DNA of 64,000 nt from Deinococcus aquiradiocola (GTDB lineage Bacteria; Deinococcota; Deinococci; Deinococcales; Deinococcaceae), in assembly GCF_014646915.1 (NCBI RefSeq), contig NZ_BMOE01000009.1, positions 104,869 through 168,868 of the forward strand, written 5' to 3'. A program made the translations under genes and the position numbers. The notes below the pieces were generated by a model. That model ran no database searches and was not told the DNA's origin. It saw only the letters and a list, made by a program, of their open reading frames with translations. The first letter of the stretch is position 1; each line of letters opens with the position of its first letter. Shown here piece after piece: positions 1 through 7,144 of the stretch.

Positions 1-792
1 CTGGATGGCGTTCATGGCGCGGATGACGGGCAGCGGTCCGGCCGCGTACCCGATGCGCCACCCGGTCATGGCGTAGGCCTTGCTGGCCCCGTTCACGGTG
101 AGCGTGTGGTCCGGCGCGAAGCGGGCGATGCTGACGTGCGCGTGGTCGTAGATGATGTGCTCGTACATCTCGTCCGTCACGATCATCAGGCCGCGTTCCT
201 GCGCGAGGTCCGCCACGGCCCGCAGGGTCGCTTCGGGGAACACGGCGCCGGTGGGGTTGCCGGGACTGTTCAGCACGATCATTTTCGTGCGGGGCGTCAC
301 GGCGGCCCGCAGGACGTCCGGGTCGAGGCGGTACGCGTCCTCGGGGCGCGTGGGGACGGCGACGGGTACGCCGCCCGCGAAGCGCACCATTTCCGGGTAG
401 CTCACCCAGTACGGACTGGGGATCAGCACCTCGTCGCCCGGGTCGAGCAGCGCGAAGAACGCGTTGAAGAGGCTCTGCTTGCCGCCGTTCCCGACCGTCA
501 CCTGGTCCGGGGTGTACGTGAGGCCGTTCTCGCGCAGGAGTTTCGCGGCGATGGCCTCGCGCAGTTCCGGGATGCCCTGCACCTGGGTGTAGCGGGTGCG
601 TCCGGCGTCGATGGCGGCCTTGGCGGCGGCCACGACGTGCGGCGGCGTGTCGAAGTCCGGTTCGCCTGCCGCCATGCTCAGGACGTCCACGCCCGCCCGC
701 TGCAGTTCCAGGGCGCGGGCCGTGACGGCGATGGTGCTGGAGGGCCGCAGGCGCTGAACCTGCTCCGAGAGGCGCGGCGTGAAGGTCGTCAT
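1..792 (-). CDS. aspC: Aspartate/aromatic-type PLP aminotransferase, 3' part outside window
   Basis: Fold-type I PLP-dependent aminotransferase moving an amino group between aspartate (or a related amino acid) and 2-oxoglutarate in the cytoplasm. The visible 264 residues show the class-I order: N-terminal SMAAGEPDFDTP substrate-loop motif, the YTQVQG segment, VGNGGKQSLFNAF, the SPYWVSYPEM cofactor-binding segment, NSPGNPTGAV with the conserved Asn, TDEMYEHIIYD, and NGASKAYAMTGWRIGY, which contains the Schiff-base lysine. The C-terminal small domain lies beyond base 1. The ATG at 792 is chosen because a TACCAT -10 element (800-805) sits 7 bases upstream with no ribosome-binding site. An in-frame ATG at 801 lies inside that -10 and is rejected. 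Family is certain, exact substrate less so. Confidence 0.9.
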   Translation of the reverse strand, partial: MTTFTPRLSEQVQRLRPSSTIAVTARALELQRAGVDVLSMAAGEPDFDTPPHVVAAAKAAIDAGRTRYTQVQGIPELREAIAAKLLRENGLTYTPDQVTVGNGGKQSLFNAFFALLDPGDEVLIPSPYWVSYPEMVRFAGGVPVAVPTRPEDAYRLDPDVLRAAVTPRTKMIVLNSPGNPTGAVFPEATLRAVADLAQERGLMIVTDEMYEHIIYDHAHVSIARFAPDHTLTVNGASKAYAMTGWRIGYAAGPLPVIRAMNAIQ

Positions 793-871
793 GCCTGACA
801 TGGTAGGGCCGCGCGGCCCGGCAGGTGAGACGGTTGCCTGACCCGGTGCGGCCCGTGGCGGGCGCGCGGGT

Positions 872-2065
872 TCAGTTCTGGATGTCCGCGTCGGTGTGGG
901 CGTCCACGGTGCCGTCCGCGAATTCCAGCGTGACGCGCTCGCCCGCGCCGAGCTGAGCGGCGCGCGTGACGACCGTCCCGCCCGGCCGGGTGCGGACGAC
1001 CGCGTACCCGCGTTCCAGGGTTCGTTTCGGCGTGAGGCCCAGCACGGTCCGCATGGTGTGGTTCACGCGTTCGCTCTCGCCGGTCACGCGGGCGCGGGCG
1101 GCGCGCGTCACGCGGTCCTGCGCCCACGTCGCCTCGCGGTCCGCGTGCGTCAGGACGCTGCGTCCGGCATCCATGATCTGCCGGTACGCGTCCAGCGCGG
1201 TGGCGGCCGCGCCGGTCACGCTGTTCACGAGGTACGCGGCGGCCTTGCTGGGCGTGTCGGTGCGGACGCAGGCGATCTCGTCAAGGATGCTGTCGTCGCG
1301 CGCGTGCCCGATGCCCGTCACGACCGGCACCGGGAAGCTCGCCACGGCCCGCGCGAGCTCCAGGTCGTTCAGCCACGCGAGGTCCGTCTGCGCGCCGCCG
1401 CCCCGGATGATCACGAGGGCGTCCAGCGGCGCCTGTGCGTGCGCGAGGAGCGCCTCGGCGAGCGCGGTCAGCAGGCTGGGGGCCGCCTCGCGTCCCTGGA
1501 AGGTCGCGTTCAGGTACACGAAGTCCACGGCGCCCGCCCGCGCCAGCCGGTCCGCTTCCCGCCGGAAGTCGCCGAGGCCCGCCGCGTTCCGGGGTGCGAG
1601 GACCGCCACGCGCTGCGGGTCGTGCGGCGGCGGGAGGCGGCGGTTGCGGTCCAGCAGACCCTCGGCGTCCAGCACGCGCCGGATCTGTTCGAGCTTCACG
1701 GCCTGATCGCCGAGCGTGAATTCCGGCGCGATGTCCAGCACGTTGAGCGAGAACCCGTACTGCGGGTGGAATTCGGCCGTGACGTACAGCAGCACCGACA
1801 TGCCCGCCCGCAGCGTGCCGCCCGTCGCCTTGCGGAACTTGCCTTCCAGCGCGTACCGTTCGCGTGCCCAGAGGGTCGCGCGGGCCTTGGCGACCTCCTG
1901 CCCGTCCTCGCTCTGCACGACGTCCATGTACAGGTGGCGGCGGTCCGTGACGCTGCTCAGCTCGGCGCGCACCCACACCGCGCCGGGAATGCCGTGGTGA
2001 ATCACCTGACTCACGTACCCCAGCAGGTCCGACAGCTGCAGGTGCGCGTCCGGCGTGCGCGTCAC
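872..2065 (-). CDS. xseA: Exodeoxyribonuclease VII large subunit
   Basis: Large catalytic subunit of exonuclease VII, which degrades single-stranded DNA from both ends; 397 residues. It begins with the OB-fold segment ([13 protein letters not shown], then [12 protein letters not shown] and RHLYMDVV). The catalytic exonuclease domain follows, with [22 protein letters not shown] and [18 protein letters not shown], which match the conserved RGGGs.eDL..fnd..laraia and GvGHe.D motifs, and [11 protein letters not shown]. The C-terminal helical part has the family repeat [13 protein letters not shown]. The protein is a little short because the central coiled coil is compact. It starts with GTG inside the crcB stop (GTGA overlap), so it is translationally coupled to the fluoride channel gene. 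A much longer upstream reading frame is antisense noise. No xseB gene is visible nearby. Confidence 0.95.
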   Translation of the reverse strand: MTRTPDAHLQLSDLLGYVSQVIHHGIPGAVWVRAELSSVTDRRHLYMDVVQSEDGQEVAKARATLWARERYALEGKFRKATGGTLRAGMSVLLYVTAEFHPQYGFSLNVLDIAPEFTLGDQAVKLEQIRRVLDAEGLLDRNRRLPPPHDPQRVAVLAPRNAAGLGDFRREADRLARAGAVDFVYLNATFQGREAAPSLLTALAEALLAHAQAPLDALVIIRGGGAQTDLAWLNDLELARAVASFPVPVVTGIGHARDDSILDEIACVRTDTPSKAAAYLVNSVTGAAATALDAYRQIMDAGRSVLTHADREATWAQDRVTRAARARVTGESERVNHTMRTVLGLTPKRTLERGYAVVRTRPGGTVVTRAAQLGAGERVTLEFADGTVDAHTDADIQN

Positions 2066-2439
2066 CGGCCCACCACCCGCCCGGCGAGCGCGGCGAGCAG
2101 GCCCAGCCCCACGTTCCCGAGCAGGTACGCGCCCGCCCGGAGCGTGTCGCCGCGCAGCAGCATGCCGTCCAGGTCCACGCTGAAGGTGCTGAACGTCGTG
2201 TACGCGCCCAGGAACCCGACGCCCAGTGCGGCGCGCGCCTCCGGGCTGACCGTGCCGCGCAGCGCGAGGGCCGACAGCAGCCCCAGCGCGAACGACCCGC
2301 TCACGTTGATGAGCAGCGTCACCCACGGAAAGCCGGACTTCAGGACGAGCGGGGCGAGCGCCGCGCCGAGCGCGTAACGGGCGAGTGCGCCCAGCATTCC
2401 GCCCAGGGCGACACCCGTCAGCAGCGTAGGGGACCACAT
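2062..2439 (-). CDS. crcB: Fluoride ion channel CrcB/FluC
   Basis: Small membrane protein of the Fluc family that exports fluoride as a dual-topology dimer; 125 residues with four hydrophobic helices. Diagnostic motifs are all visible: [13 protein letters not shown] near the start, [18 protein letters not shown] in the second helix, and [15 protein letters not shown] with the TTFSTF Phe-box in the third. The gene is leaderless: a TATCCT -10 element ends 7 bases before the ATG. That -10 is one arm of a perfect inverted repeat whose other arm is the -10 of the divergent corA gene. The stop overlaps the xseA start by four bases. No fluoride riboswitch is possible in so short a leader. Confidence 0.95.
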   Translation of the reverse strand: MWSPTLLTGVALGGMLGALARYALGAALAPLVLKSGFPWVTLLINVSGSFALGLLSALALRGTVSPEARAALGVGFLGAYTTFSTFSVDLDGMLLRGDTLRAGAYLLGNVGLGLLAALAGRVVGR

Positions 2440-2446
2440 GCGGCCC

Positions 2447-2482
2447 AGGATAGCCCGCCTTCCTGCACCTGCGGGCTATCCT
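2447..2482. promoter_or_regulatory. Mirror-image divergent promoter of crcB and corA
   Basis: A perfect 12-bp inverted repeat (2447-2458 and 2471-2482) with a 12-base centre. Each arm contains TATCCT. On the minus strand this is 7 bases from the crcB ATG, and on the plus strand 6 bases from the corA GTG. It therefore supplies two -10 boxes of identical sequence for two leaderless genes. Whether a regulator binds the repeat cannot be told from sequence. Confidence 0.65.
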
Positions 2483-2488
2483 GTGCGC

Positions 2489-3406
2489 GTGATCCGTTCC
2501 AAATCCACGCGCGGCGAGGGGTGCGACTGGCAGGACCCGAACTCCGAAGCCATCTGGGTGGACGCCCAGGCCCCCACCGAGAGCGAACTCCAGGCGCTCC
2601 GCGCCCGCTTCCAGATTCACCCGCTCGCGCTCGAGGACGCGCTGGAGCACGGCCACTGGAGCCGCTACGAGCAGTACCCGGCGCACGAGTTCATCACGTT
2701 CCGTACCCTGGCGCAGCCGAACGGCGGGGACGAGTTCACGGAACGCCTCAGCCTCTTCCTGTTTCCGGGCGTGATCCTCACGCTCAGCGACGACGGCGCC
2801 AGCTACCTCGACAGCGTGTGGGAACTGGTGGGCCGCGAGAGCGTCAACACCTCGCTGGAGGTCGCGTACGAACTGCTCGACGAGGGCAGCCAGACCTTCT
2901 TCCGGTACATCGCGGCCTTCGAGAACGGCCTCGATCAGGCCGAGGAGCGCATCTTCGCGCAGCGCCGCAACCAGGACGCGCAGGAAGTCTTCGAACGCAA
3001 GCACCGGCTGGCGCAGGTGCGCTCCCTGGCGGCCGAGGCGCAGGCGGCCGTGAGCCTCATGAACCGCCACATGACGCTCGACATGGCCGACCAGATCCGT
3101 TTCCGGGACGTGCTCGACACCCTGAACCGCGCCACCCTGCGCCTGGACGGGCTGCGGGACAGCCTGCGCGGCCTGCTGGACCTGCAGCTCAGCCTGCAGA
3201 ACCAGCGCATGAACGAGGTCATGAAGACCCTCACGGCCGTCAGCACCGTCTTCCTGCCGCTCACCTTCCTGGCGGGCGTGTGGGGCATGAATTACCAGTT
3301 CATGCCGGAACTGCACTGGCGGTACGGGTACGCGTTCGCGTGGGCGAGCTTCATCCTGACGGCCGTGCTGCTCGCCGCGTACTTCAAGCGCCGCCAGTGG
3401 TGGTGA
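2489..3406 (+). CDS. corA: CorA-family magnesium/divalent cation transporter
   Basis: Mg2+ (possibly Co2+/Ni2+) channel of the CorA family, a pentameric inner-membrane protein; about 305 residues. The N-terminal cytoplasmic alpha/beta domain contains [13 protein letters not shown] and [10 protein letters not shown], the typical ..P..ieD... motif. A long helical stalk follows (residues about 130-240). Two C-terminal membrane helices flank the signature [13 protein letters not shown] (the GMN selectivity motif) and a basic KRRQWW tail. The GTG at 2489 is chosen: TATCCT (2477-2482) lies 6 bases upstream. An upstream frame continues but would run through the promoter. A short inverted repeat just after the stop (3408-3426) may terminate transcription. 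Confidence 0.93.
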   Translation: MIRSKSTRGEGCDWQDPNSEAIWVDAQAPTESELQALRARFQIHPLALEDALEHGHWSRYEQYPAHEFITFRTLAQPNGGDEFTERLSLFLFPGVILTLSDDGASYLDSVWELVGRESVNTSLEVAYELLDEGSQTFFRYIAAFENGLDQAEERIFAQRRNQDAQEVFERKHRLAQVRSLAAEAQAAVSLMNRHMTLDMADQIRFRDVLDTLNRATLRLDGLRDSLRGLLDLQLSLQNQRMNEVMKTLTAVSTVFLPLTFLAGVWGMNYQFMPELHWRYGYAFAWASFILTAVLLAAYFKRRQWW

Positions 3407-3407
3407 G

Positions 3408-3426
3408 CCGTATTCCGCTCATACGG
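3408..3426 (+). terminator. Possible corA terminator hairpin
   Basis: Six-base stem CCGTAT / ATACGG around a 7-base loop directly after the corA stop codon. There is no T-run, so this is a weak candidate. Confidence 0.35.
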
Positions 3427-3492
3427 TGATGCGGCGCGTGCCACTCCGGCGCGGTGTTGCCCGGCGTGCGGTTCGTTCAGCGGCTCAGTAGC

Positions 3493-3538
3493 AGAGGAGG
3501 GGCGGGCCACCTGCACGGGTGAGCCGTCCCTCCTTCGC
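3493..3538. terminator. Long imperfect hairpin between convergent genes
   Basis: GAGGAGGGGCGG pairs with CCGTCCCTCCTTC across an inner ACC/GGT arm, with a few mismatches. It lies between convergent corA and the HMA-fold gene, so it could stop transcription from either side. Confidence 0.45.
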
Positions 3539-3547
3539 TGGGGTGCC

Positions 3548-3781
3548 TTACAGCATGCCGGCCAGGAAGCCCTGCTGGCGCACCGTCCGGATCAGGTCCA
3601 TGACGGTGTGGCGGCTGGGGTCGTAGTGCACCTCGATCTGACCGTCGTCGGGCGTGGCTTTCAGGACGCCGTCCATCTGCAGGAGCGTTTCCGCGACCCG
3701 CAGACCGGCGGCCTTGTCCATGCCGCGCACGCCGATGAGGGTTCTGATGGATTTGGAGGGAGGGGTGCTGGCCTGGGTCAT
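3548..3781 (-). CDS. HMA-fold small protein lacking the metal-binding cysteines
   Basis: A 77-residue protein with the beta-alpha-beta-beta-alpha-beta pattern of heavy-metal-associated domains (copper chaperones and P-type ATPase N-termini). Visible parts are RTLIGVRGMDKAAGLRVAETLLQMDGV, then a strand pair ending IEVHYDPSRHTVMDLIRTVRQQG. In true metal chaperones the first loop reads GMxCxxC. Here it is GMDKAAG, so the protein has no cysteine and probably does not bind copper in the usual way. The ATG at 3781 gives the compact domain; an upstream in-frame ATG would add an AT-rich non-conserved stretch. A TATCAT element lies 9 bases upstream. Function unknown; a binding or protein-interaction role is inferred from the fold alone. 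Confidence 0.7.
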   Translation of the reverse strand: MTQASTPPSKSIRTLIGVRGMDKAAGLRVAETLLQMDGVLKATPDDGQIEVHYDPSRHTVMDLIRTVRQQGFLAGML

Positions 3782-3872
3782 GAGTCCATGATGATACCGG
3801 AACTCTGACAGGCTCCTTGCATTTGCGTGCCGCGCCGTCTTCACGGACCCCCACGGTCCGGGCGGGCGCGCG

Positions 3873-4406
3873 TCAGCGGCGTCCGGCGTCGGTGTACCCG
3901 CCGCCCCGCAGGCGCTCGCCGGGCGCGGTGTCCTGACGGCTGCCCAGGTGGTGCACGGCGTAGCGGCCCGTCACGTGGCTGCCTTCCGCCTCGCCGGCCG
4001 CGTGCAGCAGCGGCGTGAGCGGGTAGTGCACCTCGTACACGGCGGCGTCGTAGGCGCTCTTGATGACGGCGTGCAGGAGTCCGGCGGCGGTGCGGCCCTC
4101 GTCTTCCGAGCCGGGCCTCACCAGGCAGGCCGTGACGAGAATGATGGGCTTGTCGCCCATCCAGACGCTCTGCGCGAAGATCAGGCCCGTCAGCTGGCCG
4201 CTGTCCTCACTGCCCTGCACGCGCTCCTCGGAGATGAAGCTGTGTTCGCTGCGCAGGTAGAAGCGCAGGGCGGGCAGGCTGGTGCGCAGGCGGCCCTCCT
4301 GCTCGCGTTCCGGCAGGGTGGGCCAGGCGGGGTCCTGCGCCTGCACCTGCCGGTCCAGGTCACTCATCGCCTCGAAATCGTCCTCGGTAAATACGCGGTA
4401 ACGCAT
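3873..4406 (-). CDS. Conserved Deinococcus/Thermus protein, DUF1999-like (GNAT-like)
   Basis: A 177-residue soluble protein beginning MRYRVFTEDDFEAMSDLDRQ, the pattern of an N-acetyltransferase-type fold (first strand, then an acidic helix). Further segments include LPALRFYLRSEHSF, LTGLIFAQSVWMGDKPIILVT and a basic, Gly-rich C-terminus that looks disordered. I believe it belongs to the DUF1999 family described from Thermus and Deinococcus. The assignment is from memory of the sequence style, and no acetyl-CoA P-loop can be shown. Leaderless start: TAGGGT ends 6 bases before the ATG. No obvious operon partner. Confidence 0.7.
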   Translation of the reverse strand: MRYRVFTEDDFEAMSDLDRQVQAQDPAWPTLPEREQEGRLRTSLPALRFYLRSEHSFISEERVQGSEDSGQLTGLIFAQSVWMGDKPIILVTACLVRPGSEDEGRTAAGLLHAVIKSAYDAAVYEVHYPLTPLLHAAGEAEGSHVTGRYAVHHLGSRQDTAPGERLRGGGYTDAGRR

Positions 4407-4597
4407 GCCTTCACCCTAGAGCATTTCGGGGTGGACGGCGGGTCCCGTGGCGGGCGGTTCGGGCGGGTTTCGTGTGTTGGCCCGCAGTCCGGGGGCGACG
4501 TGCTGCCGCTGGTGGGCGGGGGCCGGAGCGGGAGTCCCAACGATTGGCAAAACGTGGGGGGCGGGTGCGTTCACGCGCCTCCTTTAGACTGTCGTTC

Positions 4598-5029
4598 ATG
4601 AGTGCTTCTTCCGTCCGTCCGCAACTGGTGGCGCTGGCCACGGCCCTGCGTCACTTTCATTCGGCCCTGCTCGACGTCGCCAAGTCCGACCACGAGTTCC
4701 GCGAGGGCCGCATCGAGGGGCCGTTCGCGCTGTACAGCCTCGTCATGAACCACCCGAACTTCCAGTGGCTGCGGCCCCTGAGCGGCCTGATGGCGACGCT
4801 CGACGAGGTGATCGACAGCAAGGAGGCCCTCACGCAGCGCAACCTGCTGGACGTGCAGCAGGCGCTCGGTCTGCTGATGGGCGGACTCGACACGAACTTC
4901 GCGGACTTCCGTGCCGGGTACGCGCGCGCCGCGGCCGACCCCAAGGTGCGGGAGACGGAGGCACGCTGGCGGGCGCTGATCGCGGAGCAGGGCGGGTCGG
5001 CCGAGGTGCCGGGCACGCTCGACGCGTGA
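4598..5029 (+). CDS. Conserved hypothetical helical protein, coupled to pth
   Basis: A 143-residue, mostly helical cytoplasmic protein with no motif I recognise. It contains the segments [36 protein letters not shown] and [20 protein letters not shown]. The start is set by TAGACT 7 bases upstream of the ATG, with no Shine-Dalgarno sequence. Its stop overlaps the GTG start of pth by four bases (GTGA), so the two proteins are made from one leaderless mRNA. That argues for a translation-related or housekeeping role, but this is context only. Confidence 0.75.
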   Translation: MSASSVRPQLVALATALRHFHSALLDVAKSDHEFREGRIEGPFALYSLVMNHPNFQWLRPLSGLMATLDEVIDSKEALTQRNLLDVQQALGLLMGGLDTNFADFRAGYARAAADPKVRETEARWRALIAEQGGSAEVPGTLDA

Positions 5030-5682
5030 AGCTGATCGCCGGGCTCGGCAATCCGGGCACGCAGTTCGCGCGCACGCGGCACAACGTCGGCTGGCTGGTC
5101 CTCGACGAGCTGGCGCGCCGGGCGGGCGTGCCGTGGTCGAAAGCCACGAATGCCGAGACGGCGGAACTGCGTCTGGGCACGGAGAAGGTGCTGCTGGTGA
5201 AGCCGCAGACCATGATGAACGCGAGCGGACGGGCCGTGCAGCCGCTCATGGCGTACTTCAGGCTGGAGCCTGCCGATCTGCTCGTGGCTCAGGACGATCT
5301 GGACAGTCCGTTCGGGCTGCTGCGCCTGCGGCACGGCGGGCGGCACGGTGGGCAGAACGGCGTGCGGGACATCATCGCGCGGCTGGGCGAGGAGGGCTTC
5401 GACCGCCTGAAGATCGGCATCAGTCGTCCACCTGCCGGGCGCAACCCGGCCGACTGGGTGCTGAGCCGCTGGGCGGAGGACGAGGCGACGACGCTCGCGC
5501 AGCTCGTGACGCTGGGCGCGGACGCGGCGACGCTGTGGGCGACGCAGGGGCTCGCGGAGGCGCAGGGCAGGTACAACGGGACGGACCTGCGCCCCGCCCC
5601 CCCATCGCCACCCGCACCGGCGGTGCAGGCGGTCACACCCGCCGCCGCGCCGGGCCGTTCCGACCCGGAACCGTCCGCCTGA
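5026..5682 (+). CDS. pth: Peptidyl-tRNA hydrolase
   Basis: Releases tRNA from peptidyl-tRNAs that fall off the ribosome by cleaving the ester bond. The 218-residue protein has [22 protein letters not shown] at the N-terminus, giving the substrate Asn and the catalytic base His. It also has [11 protein letters not shown] with the second Asn, and VAQDDLD with the Asp that polarises the His. The usual GGHGGHNG segment reads [13 protein letters not shown], so the position equivalent to E. coli His113 is Gln while the adjacent Asn is kept. A Pro/Ala-rich C-terminal tail of about 30 residues is extra to the family. Start is GTG inside the stop of the preceding gene. Confidence 0.93.
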   Translation: MKLIAGLGNPGTQFARTRHNVGWLVLDELARRAGVPWSKATNAETAELRLGTEKVLLVKPQTMMNASGRAVQPLMAYFRLEPADLLVAQDDLDSPFGLLRLRHGGRHGGQNGVRDIIARLGEEGFDRLKIGISRPPAGRNPADWVLSRWAEDEATTLAQLVTLGADAATLWATQGLAEAQGRYNGTDLRPAPPSPPAPAVQAVTPAAAPGRSDPEPSA

Positions 5683-5796
5683 GCGTGCGGCGGCGCGGGC
5701 CAGCCCCGTCCGCGTGATTTGCTGACGTCGCCCTGACCGCCGGGGGGACCGTGGCGGGGGATGGTGCGCGGGCACGGCGTCCCTTACGCTGAGGGC

Positions 5797-6357
5797 ATGG
5801 AATCCTTCCTGATGCCGCTCCTGTCGGGCCTGGGCCTGTCGGGGGCCGCCGGTCTGAACGCGTACATCCCGCTGCTGCTGGTCGGGCTGCTGGAACGGGC
5901 CGGGGTGACGCACCTCGCGCAGCCCTTCGACCTGCTGGCGAACCCGTGGGTGCTGCTGGGCGTGGCAGTGCTGGGCGCGCTGGATTTCGTGGGCGACAAG
6001 ATTCCCGGCGTGGATCACGCGCTGCACGTGTTCGGCGGTGTGGTCAACGCGGGCGCGGGCGCGCTGCTGTTCGCCAGTCAGCACGGCGTGGCGGGGCACC
6101 TGGATCCGGCGCTGGCGGCGGTGCTGGGGCTGGTGGTGGCGGGCGGCGTGCAGGCCACGCGGACGGTGCTGCGGCCCGTCTCGACAGGCGCGACGGCGGG
6201 CCTGGGCAACCCGGTCGTGTCGAGCGTCGAGGACGGCAGTTCGCTGCTGCTGAGCGTGCTGGCGGTGTTCGCGCCGGTCGTGGCGGTGGTGCTGCTCGTG
6301 CTGCTGCTGGTGCTGGCGTGGCGCGCGCTCGCCAGCGTGAGGCGACGCTGGGCGTGA
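5797..6357 (+). CDS. DUF4126-family membrane protein
   Basis: A 186-residue integral membrane protein with four to five hydrophobic helices, starting with an amphipathic Gly-rich segment LGLSGAAGLNAYIPLLLVG. The motifs GAAGLNAYIPLL, ALDFVGDKIPGVDHALH and STGATAGLGNPVVSSVED are typical of DUF4126 proteins, a family of unknown function. The acidic VEDGSS preceding the last long helix is also conserved in style. Leaderless start: TACGCT ends 6 bases before the ATG. It stands alone between pth and the nitrogen cluster and is followed by a strong hairpin. Confidence 0.85.
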   Translation: MESFLMPLLSGLGLSGAAGLNAYIPLLLVGLLERAGVTHLAQPFDLLANPWVLLGVAVLGALDFVGDKIPGVDHALHVFGGVVNAGAGALLFASQHGVAGHLDPALAAVLGLVVAGGVQATRTVLRPVSTGATAGLGNPVVSSVEDGSSLLLSVLAVFAPVVAVVLLVLLLVLAWRALASVRRRWA

Positions 6358-6398
6358 AGCCGGACGTGCCGGAACCCGCGTGAGCGCGGGCGGTGGGG

Positions 6399-6435
6399 GA
6401 GAGGGGCGGACCTGAAGGTGGGGTCCGCTCCTCTC
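6399..6435 (+). terminator. Terminator hairpin after the DUF4126 gene
   Basis: A 14-base stem (6399-6412 with 6422-6435, one mismatch) and a 9-base loop, followed by CTTGTGG. The T-run is weak, but stem length and position favour termination. Confidence 0.6.
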
Positions 6436-6720
6436 CTCTTGTGGTCCTCCTGTGGCCTGGGTGCCTGCCCGGCAGAAACGGTGGGTGCATTCGGGTGCGC
6501 GGTGGTCGAAATTCTGCAAACAAGGCGCATTTTCCTCCTGACTTCAGGCTCGGCTGCCCAAAAATTCTGCAATTTGTACCGTCACTTCTAGTCAAATGTC
6601 CATTTCTGAATTGACAGTGTGTAAGACCTTCAGCTACCGTGAGGGCAGTCCGGCCGTGCGCCGCACCCTCGCCATACCGGCGTCGGGCAGCCACGGGATG
6701 GAGCGGGAGGAGGCCCAGAC
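6436..6720 (+). promoter_or_regulatory. glnK-amtB promoter with 11-bp direct repeats
   Basis: This gene-free stretch is distinctly AT-richer than its surroundings between about 6505 and 6640. It holds the perfect direct repeat AAATTCTGCAA at 6509-6519 and 6562-6572, whose starts are 53 bp apart (about five helical turns). A partial copy TTTCTGAA (6603-6610) directly abuts a consensus -35. The promoter is TTGACA (6611-6616), an 18-bp spacer, then TACCGT (6635-6640). The leader of about 75 bases ends in a good Shine-Dalgarno sequence GGAGGAGG before the glnK ATG. I infer a nitrogen-responsive activator bound at phased upstream sites. Confidence 0.6.
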
Positions 6721-7098
6721 ATGAAACTGATCACGGCAGTCGTGCGACCCGAGCGCGTACAGCAGGTCAAGGAAGCGCTGTTCCAGGCGGGCATCAGCGG
6801 CCTGACCCTCACCAAGGTCAGCGGCCACGGCGGCGAGCAGGAAGTCGTCGAGCACTACCGCGGCACCCGCGTGATGGTGGAGTTCCGCGAGAAGGTCGAG
6901 TTCAAGATGGCCGTCTCCGAACCGTTCGTGGAGGTCGCCATCCAGGCCATCCAGAAGGGCGCGCGGACCGGCGAGGTCGGCGACGGCAAGATCTTCGTGC
7001 AGACGCTCGACCGCGTCGTCCGCATCCGCACCGGCGAGATGGACAACGCCGCGCTCACGCCCGTCACGCAGACCAACACCACGCCCGTCCCGGTCTGA
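6721..7098 (+). CDS. glnK: P-II nitrogen regulatory protein, first copy
   Basis: Trimeric signal protein that binds ATP/ADP and 2-oxoglutarate and plugs the ammonium channel when nitrogen is plentiful. The 125 residues match P-II throughout: MKLITAVVRPERVQQVKEAL, the T-loop around YRGTRVMVEF, the B-loop TGEVGDGKIFV and the C-loop VRIRTGEMDNAAL. In the T-loop Tyr46 and Arg47 are kept. The site of uridylylation in enterobacteria (Tyr51) is Val, and the 2-oxoglutarate-binding Gln39 position is Glu, unless the alignment shifts by one to Gln40. Control is therefore probably by ligand binding without uridylylation. It heads the operon glnK-amtB and has a near-identical second copy after amtB. Confidence 0.95.
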   Translation: MKLITAVVRPERVQQVKEALFQAGISGLTLTKVSGHGGEQEVVEHYRGTRVMVEFREKVEFKMAVSEPFVEVAIQAIQKGARTGEVGDGKIFVQTLDRVVRIRTGEMDNAALTPVTQTNTTPVPV

Positions 7099-7144
7099 AG
7101 TCCCCGGCCTGAAGTTCACGCTGCGCCCCACCCAGGAGACACCG

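Noticed and set aside
2440..2482. Fluoride riboswitch ahead of crcB
   Set aside because: The -10 element is 7 bases from the ATG, leaving no room for an RNA leader.
872..3316. Fusion of xseA with an N-terminal 400-residue domain
   Set aside because: The upstream part is antisense to crcB and corA. The GTG overlapping the crcB stop fits the protein family start.
3779..3790. Three-codon upstream frame before the HMA-fold gene
   Set aside because: It is only M-D-S-stop overlapping the real start; too short and without evidence of a regulatory role.
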